A DNA stretch of 41,310 nucleotides from Longimonas sp040409695. Lineage in GTDB: Bacteria > Bacteroidota > Rhodothermia > Rhodothermales > Salinibacteraceae. The stretch is taken from positions 1 to 41,310 of the forward strand of contig NZ_JARWGJ010000076.1 in NCBI RefSeq assembly GCF_040409695.1. The letters run 5' to 3'. The translations under genes and the position numbers were made by a program. The notes under the pieces were generated by a model. It had not been told where the DNA came from. It saw only the letters and a list, made by a program, of their open reading frames with translations, and searched no databases. Shown one piece after another: positions 16,482-23,651 of this stretch (the stretch's first letter is position 1; every line of letters starts with the position of its first letter).

Positions 16482-17951
16482 TTAGGGCAGAGCAGTGCGT
16501 TCCTGAATCCAGGTCGTGATCTGACGAAGCGCCTCGGGTGCGATCGTCGTCTCGATCTGTCCGTACTCGGTGGGCAGTCCGGTTTCGGCGGGCTGGAAGA
16601 GATGGTTTAGTCCGTCGAGCACGGAGACGGTTGCGTCGGGGGTCGCGCTAAGGGCATCGCGTAGCGGCCCGGCGTGCACATCGGGATGCACCTGCAGGTC
16701 GTTGCTTCCGTAGAGCGCAAGCACCGGCAGGTCGAGCTGCTGCAGCGCCGGCGCGGGGTCGTAGGCAACAAAGTAGCGAAACCAGGGCGACGTAAGCTGG
16801 TCGACCTGTGCGCCGATCTGTTCGTCGGGCAAGCGCCCGTCTTTCAGGAGGGCGGCGACCTCTTGCGCGGCGGCAGACGAGTCGGGGGCGGTGCGAACGG
16901 CCTGCAGGAGCTGCCGCTGGGAGGCGCTGCTCGTTTCAGCGAGTGCAGCCGGCATGCCCTGAGCAGCAGCAATGCGCTCAAGCTGGTCGACAAGCGTGTC
17001 GTATCCCGTCTGCGCTGGCGCGGCCAGCAGCACCAGAAATGCAAGCGATTCGTGGTTGAGATGGACCTGCGGCCCGACCATGCCGCCCTCGCTCAGTCCG
17101 ATAAGTCCAACCGACTCGGGACGCACATCCGGGTGGGCTTTCAGGAAGCGAACGGCGGCTGCGGCGTCGCGGGCGAAGGCTTCGGTCGTAACAGACGGGA
17201 AGGGCGTACCCGAAGAGGCGCCCACCCCGCGTTCGTCGTAGCGCAGTACGGCGATGCCGGCGCGCGTAAGGTGGTCGGCCAGCACCAGAAAGGGCTTATG
17301 CTCGAAGAGCGTGGCATCGCGGTCTTGCGGGCCCGACCCCGATACGAGAACGACGGCCGGATGCGGTCCGCCGTGCTCGGGAAGCGAGAGCGTACCTTCG
17401 AGCTGGATGTCATCGGGGCTGCTGTCGAACGTCACCTCGTCCGTGCGATATGGGTAGGGCGGTTCGGGGTGTTGAGGCCGTTCTCGAAGCGCAACCGATG
17501 CGTCGGTTGGGTGCAGCGTAAGCGGAAACGACTGTCCCATCTGCGACCAGCTTCCCTGGATTGAGCGGCCACTGTCGCCCTCGACCACGAGCGTGCCCTC
17601 ATAGCGCCCACCGACTGCGGTGACCGTGAGGCGAAGGCGCTCGTCCTGGAATGTTGCATCCGAAACCGGAATGCCGGTAGCGCCCTGATCGGGACTATCC
17701 ATGAGCGCGGTGAGGCTGTCCCCGTCCGCATCGAGGTGAAAGACGATGCGCAGCTCAGTGAGTCCGGCGTCAAGCAGGCCCTCCCAGGAGCCTATCACGT
17801 CGTCCGGAACGTTTTCTTGGCTGTTGTGCTGATCATGCTGATTGTGCTGCTGTGCATGCGTGGGAAGCGCGGCGAGCAGCACGGTGAGGAACAGCCCTGC
17901 CAGAAAGGTCGCGATAATCCGTAGTACTATAAGCATTATGCGATAGGGCAA
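16482..17951 (-). CDS. Secreted alpha/beta hydrolase
   Basis: 489 residues. After a signal peptide ending THAQ comes a His/Asn/Gln-rich stretch (QHNQHDQHNSQEN), then a small beta-rich N-terminal domain (about 45-155). The alpha/beta hydrolase domain follows, with oxyanion region VLVSGSGPQDRD, nucleophile Ser287 in GLSEGG, an acid in LYGSNDLQVHPD and His in DGLNHLFQ. This fits the secreted COG1073-like esterase/peptidase family found with an N-terminal DUF3887-like domain. The substrate is unknown; an ester or short peptide is plausible. It lies between the M1 aminopeptidase and the regulator gene, all on the minus strand. The start could also be the ATG at 17936. Confidence 0.85.
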   Translation of the reverse strand: MPYRIMLIVLRIIATFLAGLFLTVLLAALPTHAQQHNQHDQHNSQENVPDDVIGSWEGLLDAGLTELRIVFHLDADGDSLTALMDSPDQGATGIPVSDATFQDERLRLTVTAVGGRYEGTLVVEGDSGRSIQGSWSQMGQSFPLTLHPTDASVALRERPQHPEPPYPYRTDEVTFDSSPDDIQLEGTLSLPEHGGPHPAVVLVSGSGPQDRDATLFEHKPFLVLADHLTRAGIAVLRYDERGVGASSGTPFPSVTTEAFARDAAAAVRFLKAHPDVRPESVGLIGLSEGGMVGPQVHLNHESLAFLVLLAAPAQTGYDTLVDQLERIAAAQGMPAALAETSSASQRQLLQAVRTAPDSSAAAQEVAALLKDGRLPDEQIGAQVDQLTSPWFRYFVAYDPAPALQQLDLPVLALYGSNDLQVHPDVHAGPLRDALSATPDATVSVLDGLNHLFQPAETGLPTEYGQIETTIAPEALRQITTWIQERTALP

Positions 17952-18062
17952 GCGTGGAGCGTGTGTGGCAGGTAAACGGCAGGTAGACCGCGAGCGCTAC
18001 GGATTTGTTCGGGTTTACTCGCGCTCCCGCCCAGGGGTTGCCTTACGGGCCAGGAGCTGTGG

Positions 18063-19682
18063 TCAGGCTGAAACGCTCTCTTCAGTGTCCAGCGCAGATG
18101 CGAAATGGACAATGGTTGACGCCGGGACGCCCAGAGCGCGAGCGGCCTGCTGCATATCGCCACCGCATAGGTGCAGCGCATGCTCCACGGCAAGGAGCTG
18201 CAGCTCTTCGAGAGGAACAATAGCATCGGGGGCGTCGGCTGCGAGCTGTTGCAGAGGGGTGATCTGAGGAGAGGACGAGCGTTTAACTGAGGGCTGCATA
18301 GGCGCATCCTGCTCAACGGCCTTCATGTCAAACAACGAGCGGGGTGCGGGGGGCTCCTCGTCTCGACCCTCGCTGCCGTTGCGCCCTGCCGACTGCTGAT
18401 CGTGTGCAACAGGTGCGGTCTGGCCATCAGGCGCGCCGTTGAGCGAATGCACACCGGACGACTCGCTTTGGGATTCGGTGCTCCTACCATCTGACGGGGC
18501 TGAGGCAGGCGTTTCGTCTTCGTTATACTCATCTGCGTTATACGCGTCCGCATCGTGCTCATCCGGGAAGAGGTCGGCTGCGGTGATTTCGAAGGCAGTA
18601 GCCGCCTGGACCCCCTGCCGGATGGCAGACCGCAGTTCACGGGTGTTACCGGGCCAGTCGTACCGAAGCATCTGCTCCATAGCTGATACCGAGAACGCAA
18701 CGGGCGCGTCGTCCCGGTCTTTAGTCGCGCTGCGAAGCATCTGCTGGGCGACCATCAGAATATCTTCGTTCCGGTCGCGCAGAAGTGGGAGGGTGATATG
18801 CGACGCTGTAAGGGCGTCATAAAGATCGGCGTTGAACGCGCCGTCGTCCACCAAGCGCTCCAGGTCGTGACAGGTGCCACATACGAGGCGCGCCTTAAAT
18901 GGAGCGGGGGCGTCAGCGCCGGTTGCGGGAATACGACCGTCGCGGGCAACCGACAGGAGCAGCTGCTGGAGGTCATCGTCGAGCAGGCCCACATTTTCAA
19001 GGAAGAGCGTACCGCCTCCAGCATCTCTGCAGGCTCCCGGAGTGTCGGGGCCGCCAAAGAGCGCCTCAGCGTCAGAGGCATCCCGGTAGAGCGCGCAGTC
19101 CATGGTAACGAACGGTGCATCGGGATCGGCGCTTTGCTCGTGCACTGCCTGGGCCCAGCGGTCGGGCTCCGTGCCCGACTCGGCCTGAAGAAGGATCGGC
19201 CCCGACATCTGCCGGGCCTGCTCTAACAGGCTGCGCGTGCGACACATTACAGGGCTTCGCCCAACAATCACGTTCGGTCCACCAGTCCGCTTGGGCAGAG
19301 GAAGCGCCGTCGTAATCGACTGCGTACGGGCTCGCTTGAGCCACCACTCCATGCGACTCAGATCTGTGCTACCGGCAATCAGCACATCCGTAACGCCATG
19401 CTGCAGAGCGTCTTGTACGACATCTTTCTCATGGGGGCGTACGAGCAGCAGAATGGGAACGTCGCGCCATCCCGACCGCATCGACTGAACGAACTCAAGG
19501 CCCGACCCGTCGGAAAGCGTTGCGTTCACCACTGCCATCGTGGTAGTTGTTTCGAACGCACGCAACGCCTCCTGCCCGGTATCTACGTGGCGCATATCCA
19601 GGGCCGGAGCAGACGCCAGGCGATATTTGACAAGTGTGGTGTACGTTGTATTCGTGCCGACAAGCAGAACGTGAGACAGCAT
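18063..19682 (-). CDS. Degenerate NtrC-like (bacterial enhancer-binding protein) regulator
   Basis: 539 residues with the NtrC layout: receiver-like domain (1-120), sigma54-activator AAA+-like domain (about 138-375), a long acidic Ser/Asp-rich linker (about 375-470), and a Fis-type helix-turn-helix (HALHLCGGDMQQAARALG). Key residues are lost. The phospho-acceptor Asp is Asn53 (AVVNATLSDG) and the acidic pair after strand 1 is absent (LLVGTNT). Walker A is AESGTEPD in place of GESGTGKE (167-174). The GAFTGA sigma54-contact loop is missing between ALFGG and AGGGTLFL. Walker B reads FLENV in place of FLDEI. The conserved WPGNTREL remains. It therefore probably neither takes a phosphate nor hydrolyses ATP, and may act as a DNA-binding scaffold. 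No partner kinase is nearby. Confidence 0.85.
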   Translation of the reverse strand: MLSHVLLVGTNTTYTTLVKYRLASAPALDMRHVDTGQEALRAFETTTTMAVVNATLSDGSGLEFVQSMRSGWRDVPILLLVRPHEKDVVQDALQHGVTDVLIAGSTDLSRMEWWLKRARTQSITTALPLPKRTGGPNVIVGRSPVMCRTRSLLEQARQMSGPILLQAESGTEPDRWAQAVHEQSADPDAPFVTMDCALYRDASDAEALFGGPDTPGACRDAGGGTLFLENVGLLDDDLQQLLLSVARDGRIPATGADAPAPFKARLVCGTCHDLERLVDDGAFNADLYDALTASHITLPLLRDRNEDILMVAQQMLRSATKDRDDAPVAFSVSAMEQMLRYDWPGNTRELRSAIRQGVQAATAFEITAADLFPDEHDADAYNADEYNEDETPASAPSDGRSTESQSESSGVHSLNGAPDGQTAPVAHDQQSAGRNGSEGRDEEPPAPRSLFDMKAVEQDAPMQPSVKRSSSPQITPLQQLAADAPDAIVPLEELQLLAVEHALHLCGGDMQQAARALGVPASTIVHFASALDTEESVSA

Positions 19683-20218
19683 GATAGTAGAGTGCTCTTG
19701 TTAAGTAAAGCCGTGAAGCGTAACGCCGTGAACACGTCAGGGAGAATGTAAGGCGGGAGTGCTTTGGTCTCCACCAGTACTGAATCGCACCTGATTCTAC
19801 ATGAAATCAACTAAAGTACGATGGAGAACTGCTTATCGTACTGTGCCAAAATGTTTGGCTTACGTGTCAAATGGTGTAGAAGCGCCATGCAAAAGAGTAA
19901 AATATACCCAAATTAGACACCTCTGTGCTTTTATGGCTGCTCCGAAGCAGCATACAAATATAATGCTTGATATTAAGCTGCGACCTGTTTACCGAATGCG
20001 CCTCTATTTGTTCACGGCCTATGAAGGCTACACGACTTGCTGGCTACGCTATCCTATGCAACACGTTTATACCAGGCAAAGTGTGTCAGGTAGAGCGCTT
20101 CATACATGCGCTAAAAGTCCTGCTTTCATGCGGCACAGGTACGCCCCAAGAAATCAGGAAACGGCTCTATTAGAAAAGCAATAAGTAAAGCAGCCGGATG
20201 GCGTGTGGCCAGCAGCAT
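19683..20218. other. Gene-free stretch of lower GC between regulator and shikimate kinase
   Basis: 536 bp with no convincing gene; base composition is visibly more AT-rich than the surroundings between about 19800 and 20190. An interrupted palindrome GCCAAA-ATG-TTTGGC lies at 19845-19859. An exact TATATTTG (Bacteroidota -7 consensus TAnnTTTG) is present on the minus strand at 19955-19962, upstream of the regulator gene, without a clear -33 partner. A plus-strand reading frame at 19801-20184 has no family resemblance. Confidence 0.4.
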
Positions 20219-20788
20219 CTAACGGTCCTTATCTGCGTCTTGTCCTTCTTCCGGTTTTTCTTTTTGGGTCTGCACGTGAGCAGCGATCGTTGCGCTGACG
20301 CGTTCAGGGCGATCAGTCGCGTCTACCTGCAGGTGAGCGCGCTCGTATGCTGGAGCCCGCCAGGCCAGGAGGTCTGCGATATGGCGGCGCAGAGCCGTAC
20401 CTTGCAAGGGCGTTCCGTCGTCATCCCACAGGAGGGGGCGCGATGCGGCTTCGGGGGCCAGGCGCTTGTAAAGCGTATCTACGTCCACCTGCAGATAGAC
20501 AACCGTACCCAACTCTTTCGCGCGTTGCATGCGCGCCTCGTCAACAAGCATGCCGCCGCCCGTAGCCACCACAGCGTGCGGATGCGCGGCAGTGGCTTCC
20601 AGCGCGTTGCGTTCCTGCTCTCGAAAGGCTGCCTCGCCGGCCTCTGCAAAGTATTCTGGGATACGCATGCCGATCTGCTTCTCGATCCAATCGTCCGTAT
20701 CCACAAAGGGCATGTCAAGACGCGAGGCGAGCCTTCTGCCAACGGTCGACTTTCCGCATCCCATAAAGCCTGTTAGGTAGACGCGCAT
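20219..20788 (-). CDS. aroK: Shikimate kinase
   Basis: 189 residues. ATP-dependent phosphorylation of shikimate to shikimate 3-phosphate, the fifth step of the chorismate pathway, in the cytoplasm. The start at 20788 puts the P-loop LTGFMGCGKST (Lys13) at the N-terminus as in all AroK proteins; an in-frame start at 20890 would add a Pro-rich tail. The substrate-binding DTDDWIE is at about 32-38, the FRxxE-like FREQERNALE follows, then VATGGGMLV (second shikimate site) and a LID Arg in ASRPLL. A charged C-terminal extension (QTQKEKPEEGQDADKD) follows the core. The gene is divergent from the haem peroxidase and has no aro neighbours here. Confidence 0.95.
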   Translation of the reverse strand: MRVYLTGFMGCGKSTVGRRLASRLDMPFVDTDDWIEKQIGMRIPEYFAEAGEAAFREQERNALEATAAHPHAVVATGGGMLVDEARMQRAKELGTVVYLQVDVDTLYKRLAPEAASRPLLWDDDGTPLQGTALRRHIADLLAWRAPAYERAHLQVDATDRPERVSATIAAHVQTQKEKPEEGQDADKDR

Positions 20789-21131
20789 AGAAACAGAGGC
20801 ATGAACTGGAAAAAGAATGCACGAACGCAATGGTGTATGCCCCGCAGGAGCAGGCGTTCGGGGCCGTGGTGCGGGCGCAAGTACGCTCATTCACGGAGGG
20901 CCGTGTGACTACCGGACAGGCAGGGGCGTGACTTCGGGCGGCAAGTGCTGTAAGGCGCCTTTGCGGTATAGCATTTCTGGGCCGGTATGGCTATATGAGA
21001 GATAGCTGTTGAAAGTCCCCTAATGCCGTTTTGGTAATGCCGTTTTGGCGTTGCTCCCCAACCGTTGCCTGCATGTATCGCTTCGGTACCGTTTCATTGG
21101 ACTATACACTGGACTGTAAAGAGGTGCTCTT
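20789..21131. promoter_or_regulatory. Divergent intergenic region with exact 14-bp tandem repeat
   Basis: 343 bp between the starts of aroK (minus) and the haem peroxidase (plus). An exact tandem pair of taatgccgttttgg occupies 21021-21034 and 21035-21048, about 85-110 bp before the peroxidase start, a position suitable for a regulator-binding site. Closer in, the hexamer tggact occurs twice (near 21099 and 21111). A ribosome binding site-like GAGGTG precedes the peroxidase ATG. No gene is seen. Confidence 0.4.
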
Positions 21132-22619
21132 ATGTCTCATCATCATGGAATGACCAGCCTGAAAGGCATCCACGCGTTCTGTCAGTACGGACACGAAGGA
21201 GCGCGGGGCGATCGCTTTGGGCGTATGTTTCGCCGGCCGCCCCTGTACGTGCGTCCCGACCACCTGCGCCGCCTCGGCGCCCCAGGGGGCCCTATGGACG
21301 GCGGTACGTCGTCGGACCGCACGTCGTCGGTGGCTGTCGGGCAGGTGTTCTTCGGGCAGTTTATTGATCATGACATCACGCTTGACGTGACGTCGAGCCT
21401 GGAGGAGGTCAACGACGAAAGCGAAACGCCGAATGTGCGTACGCCCACGCTCGACCTTGACTCCGTATACGGCAGCGGCCCCGAAGCCAGTGCGTATCTC
21501 TACCATGCGTCGGGCGAGTTCGCCGGGGTGAAGCTCATCACCGGTGCCGACGGTACCGCCGCACAGGTCGGCGGCGCACCCCAGCCGGCAGACCTGGCCG
21601 CTGAAGACCTGGCGCGTACGGCGCATGGCATCGCCCTGATCGGCGACCCGCGCAACGACGAAAACCGCATCATCTCGCAGATGCACCTGGCCATGCTGCG
21701 CTTCCACAACCGCGTAGTCGATACGCTGCACAGTGGCGCTCAGAACGGCGCGGCCCTCTCCGGGCACGATCTCTACGAGGCCGCTCGTCGCCTGACGACC
21801 TGGCACTACCAGTGGGTTGTGGTCGAGGACTTCCTCACGGCCATGTGCGGACAGGCCGTGGTCGACGACATTCTGGGGAATGGGCGGCGGTTCTTCTGTA
21901 CCGACACGAGCGTACCGTTCGTGCCGATCGAGTTTGCTACGGCTGCCTATCGGTTTGGACACTCCATGATTCCGCTGCGCATCCACATCCGGCGCTCGGA
22001 CCCGACGCACCACGTGTTCGGGCCGACGCTCGGCCGGGGGTTCACGCCGCTCAGTGCCGAGGCGGCGGTTGTCGACTGGTATGAACTGGCCGACACAACC
22101 GCCGACCGCAACGTGCAGATGGCCGAGAAGCTCGACAGCAAGCTCTCGCCCGATCTGCTCGCTCTCCCGTTTATCCAACCGCCCTCTGAGGCGTCGCTGG
22201 CTACGCGCAACCTGCTGCGCGGGCAGGCTTTCTTGCTCCCGTCGGGGGAGCAGATTGCGCATGCCATGGAACGCCCCGATGATGAGATCGACCATGTGTC
22301 TACCGCCGCCCAGAACATTGCCAACTCGGCAGATGCAACGATCGACCTGAGTTCGGGTACGCCGCTGTGGTTCTACCTGTTGGTAGAAGCAGAGCGCATC
22401 GGACGCGAAACTGAGCCGGGGCTCTTTGAGGAGCGCGAGGGACTGGGCCCGGTGGGCGCTCGCATCGTGGCGGAGACGATCATCGGGCTGCTGGAGCTCG
22501 ACAGCCGCTCGTACCTGGCGCAGAACCGCAGCTGGCATCCCGACGAAGGCGTGGGGGTGACTACGCTCGGTGAGATGCTTACCTTCGAGGTAATGCAGCC
22601 CGATCCGGTTCCGGCATAA
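21132..22619 (+). CDS. Animal-type haem peroxidase (peroxinectin-like)
   Basis: 495 residues with no signal peptide. Family features of the animal haem peroxidase superfamily are clear: distal His80 in FGQFIDHDIT, the Ca-binding-like TPTLDLDSVYG, GDPRNDENRIISQMHLAMLRFHN, and proximal His277 in AAYRFGHSMIP. Members use hydrogen peroxide to oxidise halides or organic substrates through a (often covalently bound) haem. Bacterial members are less well studied than mammalian ones; some are secreted by non-Sec routes, so the location is uncertain. The ATG at 21132 is preceded by GAGGTG. The 3' end, including the stop, is part of a short tandem duplication (22607-22640). Confidence 0.9.
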   Translation: MSHHHGMTSLKGIHAFCQYGHEGARGDRFGRMFRRPPLYVRPDHLRRLGAPGGPMDGGTSSDRTSSVAVGQVFFGQFIDHDITLDVTSSLEEVNDESETPNVRTPTLDLDSVYGSGPEASAYLYHASGEFAGVKLITGADGTAAQVGGAPQPADLAAEDLARTAHGIALIGDPRNDENRIISQMHLAMLRFHNRVVDTLHSGAQNGAALSGHDLYEAARRLTTWHYQWVVVEDFLTAMCGQAVVDDILGNGRRFFCTDTSVPFVPIEFATAAYRFGHSMIPLRIHIRRSDPTHHVFGPTLGRGFTPLSAEAAVVDWYELADTTADRNVQMAEKLDSKLSPDLLALPFIQPPSEASLATRNLLRGQAFLLPSGEQIAHAMERPDDEIDHVSTAAQNIANSADATIDLSSGTPLWFYLLVEAERIGRETEPGLFEEREGLGPVGARIVAETIIGLLELDSRSYLAQNRSWHPDEGVGVTTLGEMLTFEVMQPDPVPA

Positions 22620-22640
22620 CCGCGGTTCCGCATAGCCGTG
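22607..22640 (+). repeat. Short tandem duplication across the peroxidase stop codon
   Basis: Two imperfect 17-bp units, ggttccggcataaccgc and ggttccgcatagccgtg. The first contains the last codons and TAA stop of the haem peroxidase gene. A second small duplication (agctatgtctttc twice, 22653-22678) follows. These are non-coding and probably arose by slippage. Confidence 0.6.
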
Positions 22641-22871
22641 ACCGCTGAATGCAGCTATGTCTTTCAGCTATGTCTTTCGGCAGTATCCTGCAGCAGCGCT
22701 TCGAGCTATCGGTCCGGATGTACATCTGCCACCCGTTGTAGGCGTCTTGCACGGCGCCTGCACGGGTGGTGTTTTTTGCGAGGTGGGGGCGGTTCAAGGA
22801 GAACAGGAACGCATGGCGCTGCTGGGTCTACAGGAAGCACCTGGGCTTTTCTCAATCAACAGACCCTCACC

Positions 22872-23612
22872 ATGCCGCGCTTGCGCCTTCGCATCGAGTA
22901 CGACGGAACCGACTTTCACGGCTGGCAGGTGCAGCCCGATGTGGGTACCGTGCAGGGCGCGCTGGAGGAGGCGCTCGACACCGTGCTCAGTACGGCCCCC
23001 CGCCTCACCGGGTCGGGGCGCACCGATGCCGGGGTGCATGCCCGCGGACAGGTCGCCCACGTTGACGTGCCCGACGGCACCGATCCGCATCGCCTGCGCC
23101 GCAGCCTGAACGCGCTTACGCCGCCGGGTATCGCCGTGCGGCAGGTGGCAGCGACGCACGCCGACTTCCACGCCCGCTACGACGCCCGTTGGCGGCGCTA
23201 CCATTACTACCTGTGCACGCAGCCCCGCGCGCTGGACCGCCGCACCCGCACCTACGTGCGCCCCGTGCCCGACTTCGACGCGATGCGGCAGGCGACCCCC
23301 GATCTGGTCGGTGAGAAACACTTCGGGGCGTTCTGCCTCGTGCAGTCCGACACCGAAAACCGCGTGTGCACGATCCGCCACGCCCGATGGGTACAAGAAA
23401 CCGACTGTGGCGACTGGCGCTTCGAGATAGAAGGCTCGCGCTTCCTGCACGGCATGGTGCGGGCCATTGTGGGTACACTGATCGACATCGGGCAGGGGCG
23501 GCGGCCCGTCGACGATCTGCCGCGCGTCTTAGCAACCAAAGACCGCCGCGAAGCCGGCCCCGCCATGCCTCCCGAGGGCCTGGTGCTGGAGCGTGTGGAG
23601 TACGAGGCATAA
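22872..23612 (+). CDS. truA: tRNA pseudouridine synthase A
   Basis: 246 residues. Makes pseudouridine at positions 38-40 of the tRNA anticodon stem-loop. The start at 22872 gives MPRLRLRIEYDGTDFHGWQ, the standard TruA N-terminus; upstream in-frame codons (from 22638) are non-homologous. The catalytic Asp52 lies in GSGRTDAGVHA. Other conserved blocks are NALTPPGIAV, FHARYDARWRRYHYYL, KHFGAFC and FLHGMVRAIVGTLIDIGQG. Length is normal. It ends 40 bp before the convergent M28 peptidase stop, with a strong hairpin between. Confidence 0.96.
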   Translation: MPRLRLRIEYDGTDFHGWQVQPDVGTVQGALEEALDTVLSTAPRLTGSGRTDAGVHARGQVAHVDVPDGTDPHRLRRSLNALTPPGIAVRQVAATHADFHARYDARWRRYHYYLCTQPRALDRRTRTYVRPVPDFDAMRQATPDLVGEKHFGAFCLVQSDTENRVCTIRHARWVQETDCGDWRFEIEGSRFLHGMVRAIVGTLIDIGQGRRPVDDLPRVLATKDRREAGPAMPPEGLVLERVEYEA

Positions 23613-23613
23613 C

Positions 23614-23643
23614 CCGTAGAGACGTCTCGGGAGGTCTCTACGG
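23614..23643. terminator. Palindromic hairpin between truA and the M28 peptidase gene
   Basis: A 10-bp perfect inverted repeat (CCGTAGAGAC at 23614-23623 with GTCTCTACGG at 23634-23643) fills the gap between two convergent genes. The left arm also begins a second palindrome (GAGACGTCTC), so alternative folds are possible. It resembles the GTAGAGACG palindromes dispersed in many bacterial genomes. There is no T-tract on either side, so bidirectional termination is only a suggestion. Confidence 0.55.
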
Positions 23644-23651
23644 AATGGTTT

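Noticed and set aside
19801..20184. 127-codon plus-strand frame in the AT-rich gap
   Set aside because: Composition is rich in Arg, Tyr, Cys and His with no hydrophobic core pattern or family likeness, and no ribosome binding site is evident.
21102..22538. 478-codon open frame on the minus strand over the haem peroxidase gene
   Set aside because: Antisense shadow of a well-supported gene; the product is Arg/Val-rich with no recognisable domain.
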